From positions 1 through 14,502 of the forward strand of contig JAFDTG010000032.1 in the NCBI GenBank assembly GCA_019594235.1: a stretch of DNA of 14,502 bases, written 5' to 3'. A program made the position numbers and the translations under genes. The notes under the pieces were generated by a model. It saw only the letters and a list, made by a program, of their open reading frames with translations, was not told the DNA's origin and searched no databases. Within the stretch, counting starts at the first letter, position 1. Each line of letters begins with the position of its first letter. The DNA is from Candidatus Saliniplasma halalkaliphilum (lineage in GTDB: Archaea; Thermoplasmatota; Thermoplasmata; Halarchaeoplasmatales; Halarchaeoplasmataceae). This document shows positions 13,060 through 14,502 of this stretch, piece after piece.

Positions 13060-13296
13060 TTACTTTTTCCTGGAAGCTTCATCTATCTTCATCTGTAGTT
13101 GATTGATCTTTGTTTCGTAATCATATATTTTATCTTGGATCTTGTTAGCTTTTTTTTCGTTTCCCACACTTTCCGCTTCATTCCTTTTATTTTTTAGATC
13201 GGTTATTTTCTCGTGGAATTTTGTCATCTTCTTTTGATATTTTTCTGTAATCTGTTTGTGAGACTCCGTAGTATTGTCCTTTTTTATTGGAACCAT
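13060..13296 (-). CDS. Small Lys/Glu-rich coiled-coil protein
   Basis: The 78-residue protein has no recognised family. After a short N-terminus (MVPIKKDNTTE) it is almost entirely predicted helix with heptad-like spacing of Ile, Met, Leu and Tyr (about residues 15-75: ITEKYQKKMTKFHEKITDLKN, then KANKIQDKIYDYETKINQLQMK). This suggests a two-stranded coiled coil or helical hairpin, with the turn near ESVGNEK. It has no cysteine and no membrane segment. AGGTGA lies 4 nt before the ATG, a TATA-like ATAAATAC lies about 40 nt upstream, and a U-rich tract follows, so it looks like a complete independent gene. It is divergent from the FAD oxidoreductase gene across 108 nt. Function unknown; a structural or nucleic-acid-associated role is only a guess. 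Confidence 0.75.
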   Translation of the reverse strand: MVPIKKDNTTESHKQITEKYQKKMTKFHEKITDLKNKRNEAESVGNEKKANKIQDKIYDYETKINQLQMKIDEASRKK

Positions 13297-13334
13297 TTAA
13301 TCACCTAATGATAAGTATAGTAATGGAGCTATAA

Positions 13335-13342
13335 GTATTTAT
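13335..13342 (-). promoter_or_regulatory. TATA-like box of the small coiled-coil gene
   Basis: The minus strand reads ATAAATAC, predicting a transcript start near 13312 and a leader of about 15 nt with the AGGTGA ribosome site (13301-13306). It lies in the 108-nt divergent gap shared with the oxidoreductase gene. Confidence 0.5.
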
Positions 13343-13372
13343 GGTAATTTATTATTAAATTAATCAAGCATT

Positions 13373-13383
13373 AATTATTTATC
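13373..13383 (+). promoter_or_regulatory. TATA-like box of the FAD oxidoreductase gene, leaderless start
   Basis: AATTATTTATC is centred about 27 nt before the ATG at 13405, so transcription should begin at or next to the start codon. No ribosome-binding sequence precedes the ATG, which agrees with a leaderless mRNA. Confidence 0.5.
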
Positions 13384-13404
13384 TTTTCGACGAGTTGAAA
13401 ATTC

Positions 13405-14436
13405 ATGAGAGTGGTGATACTAGGTGGAGGGTTCTGTGGTTCCATGGTTGCCAAGAGATTAGACAATAGTGGTGAACTCGATGTGATCTTGATAGATAAG
13501 GAACCCTATTTTGAATACTATCCATCCTTACCCAAATTGACCACCGATCCGGAGTATCATGAGAAAATTATCAAGCGATATTCCACGTTTTTAGAGGATG
13601 TTGAGATACTTACGGAAAAAGTTGTAAAAGTAACTCCAGATAACATTTCAACTACCGAAAGAAAAATCGATTTCGATATTTTAGTGATTTCTTTGGGCGC
13701 TGATTATCCGATATATTTAGATAACAAAAAGAACGTTTTCACAGTCAGTTCTGGAGAGAAAGTCAAGGAACTTTCCAAACGGATGGAGAAGGCGAGCGAT
13801 GTTCTGATCGTCGGAGGAGGGTTGATAGGTACGGAAGTTGCGGCTGAAATAGCATCTAAGACTGAAAAGAACGTCACTTTAGTTCATTCCCACGAAAGAC
13901 TCATCGAGAGGAATCCAAAGATGGCATCTTTTTTTGCTGAAAGGTACCTTAGAAGTAAAGGTGTTCGATTGATATTCGATGAAAAAGTCGTTGACCGGGA
14001 GGATGATGAATACGTAACTAGTGAAGGTAGAAGGATCAGATCAGATGTATGTATATGGAGTACTGGATTGAGCTTCGATAGAAGTTTATTTCGTGGTTTT
14101 GGAGATCCTTGTTTTACTGAAAGAAACACGCTCAAAGTTAACAACCACCTCCAGTTAAAAGACCATCCAAATATCTTCGTCGGTGGAGATATGACTGATA
14201 TCGATGAGGAGAAGACCGGTCATAACGCAGATTCACATTCTAGGGTCATAGCGGATAATGTGATCAGATTTAGCAAAAGTCTTAGTTTAAAAACGCACAG
14301 TAATGTAAGGATCCCACTCTTCATCAGTTTGGGAGATTTGAATGGATTGATATCTTTTGATCCTTTAGCTATACCCGGACCCGTTCCAGTATTATTAAAA
14401 CATCTGTTAGAAAAAGCTGCTCTGTTAAGATTGTAA
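13405..14436 (+). CDS. FAD/NAD(P)-dependent oxidoreductase, NDH-2/AIF-like
   Basis: The 343-residue protein is a two-Rossmann-fold flavoprotein. The FAD site is VVILGGGFCGSMVAKRL (3-19), with acidic D31 ending the second strand (LIDKEPYFEYYPSLP). ISLGADY (95-101) follows. The NAD(P) site is DVLIVGGGLIGTEVAAEIA (132-150), and the second FAD contact is IFVGGDMTD (257-265). The order and length fit the group of type II NADH dehydrogenases and AIF/FSP1-like quinone reductases. Its last 45 residues (RIPLFISLGDLNGLISFDPLAIPGP onward) are moderately hydrophobic and amphipathic and could seat it on the membrane. It lacks the CxxC of disulfide reductases, so it is probably not a thioredoxin reductase. 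NADH or NADPH oxidation with a quinone or another acceptor is inferred; substrate unknown. It converges on the gene at the right edge, with 2 nt between the stops. Confidence 0.9.
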   Translation: MRVVILGGGFCGSMVAKRLDNSGELDVILIDKEPYFEYYPSLPKLTTDPEYHEKIIKRYSTFLEDVEILTEKVVKVTPDNISTTERKIDFDILVISLGADYPIYLDNKKNVFTVSSGEKVKELSKRMEKASDVLIVGGGLIGTEVAAEIASKTEKNVTLVHSHERLIERNPKMASFFAERYLRSKGVRLIFDEKVVDREDDEYVTSEGRRIRSDVCIWSTGLSFDRSLFRGFGDPCFTERNTLKVNNHLQLKDHPNIFVGGDMTDIDEEKTGHNADSHSRVIADNVIRFSKSLSLKTHSNVRIPLFISLGDLNGLISFDPLAIPGPVPVLLKHLLEKAALLRL

Positions 14437-14438
14437 CC

Positions 14439-14502
14439 TCACATGATGATCAGATCTACAGCGTATCCCAGCATCAAGAGTATAGAAAAGGATGCGTACA
14501 AC
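14439..14502 (-). CDS. C-terminal end of a probable membrane protein, partial
   Basis: Reading inward from the right edge on the minus strand, the frame starting at 14501 stays open for 20 codons (LYASFSILLMLGYAVDLIIM) and ends with TGA at 14439-14441. The sequence is hydrophobic enough to be the last membrane helix of an integral membrane protein. Another frame is open over this short stretch, but it runs on into the oxidoreductase gene and reads as a mixed, charged sequence. Too little is present to name a family. Confidence 0.45.
   Translation of the reverse strand, partial: LYASFSILLMLGYAVDLIIM

Noticed and set aside
1..14502. CRISPR array, tRNA, rRNA, insertion sequence or prophage genes.
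   Set aside because: No spaced direct repeats, cloverleaf-like segments, transposase or phage structural motifs were seen on either strand.

Overview
The window looks like a compact archaeal chromosome segment, most likely euryarchaeal in the broad sense. It carries a complete ABCE1/Rli ribosome-recycling ATPase with the archaeal/eukaryotic Fe-S plus twin-ATPase layout. TATA-like boxes (for example TATAAATA) lie about 25-30 nt before likely transcript starts. Some genes appear leaderless while others have GGAGG-type ribosome sites, and TTG is used as a start. The proteins are rich in Glu, Asp and Lys and the DNA is fairly AT-rich. The exact lineage cannot be read from this sequence alone. No tRNA, rRNA, CRISPR array, transposase or phage gene was seen, and no gap between genes exceeds about 170 bases.

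Layout from left to right. Positions 1-473 (minus) hold an AbrB-type antitoxin and the start of its PIN-domain toxin, with a palindrome in the promoter. Position 587 onward encodes an exported, membrane-anchored cyclophilin. Positions 1469-3585 (plus) hold a YyaL/DUF255 thioredoxin-like protein translationally coupled to an unknown four-helix membrane protein. Converging on them is an msrA-msrB operon (minus), whose two enzymes each have a single cysteine. Divergent from msrA is an operon of an Atp10-like thioredoxin-fold protein and a DUF523(TudS)-DUF1722 fusion. Together 587-6367 is a protein-folding, redox and sulfur-repair neighbourhood.

Positions 6448-9678 encode a 1076-residue protein with an N-terminal GNAT acetyltransferase domain and about 900 residues of beta-rich sequence. 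The beta part appears to contain two related large sandwich units and is the least explained gene here. Next come rli (9844-11667) and an overlapping 73-codon gene that runs tail-to-tail into corA (minus). A small coiled-coil gene (minus) then stands divergent from an FAD/NAD(P) oxidoreductase of the NDH-2/AIF type (13405-14436). The right edge carries what looks like the last 20 codons of a membrane protein (minus).

Three convergent gene pairs meet with almost no space: a 1-nt gap, a 4-nt overlap and a 2-nt gap. At the second, the U-rich terminator of corA lies inside the lysine-coding tail of the opposing small gene. The points most worth following up are the GNAT/beta-sandwich giant, the small gene coupled to rli, the one-cysteine Msr pair beside two thioredoxin-fold proteins, and the Atp10-like protein without the usual redox cysteines.
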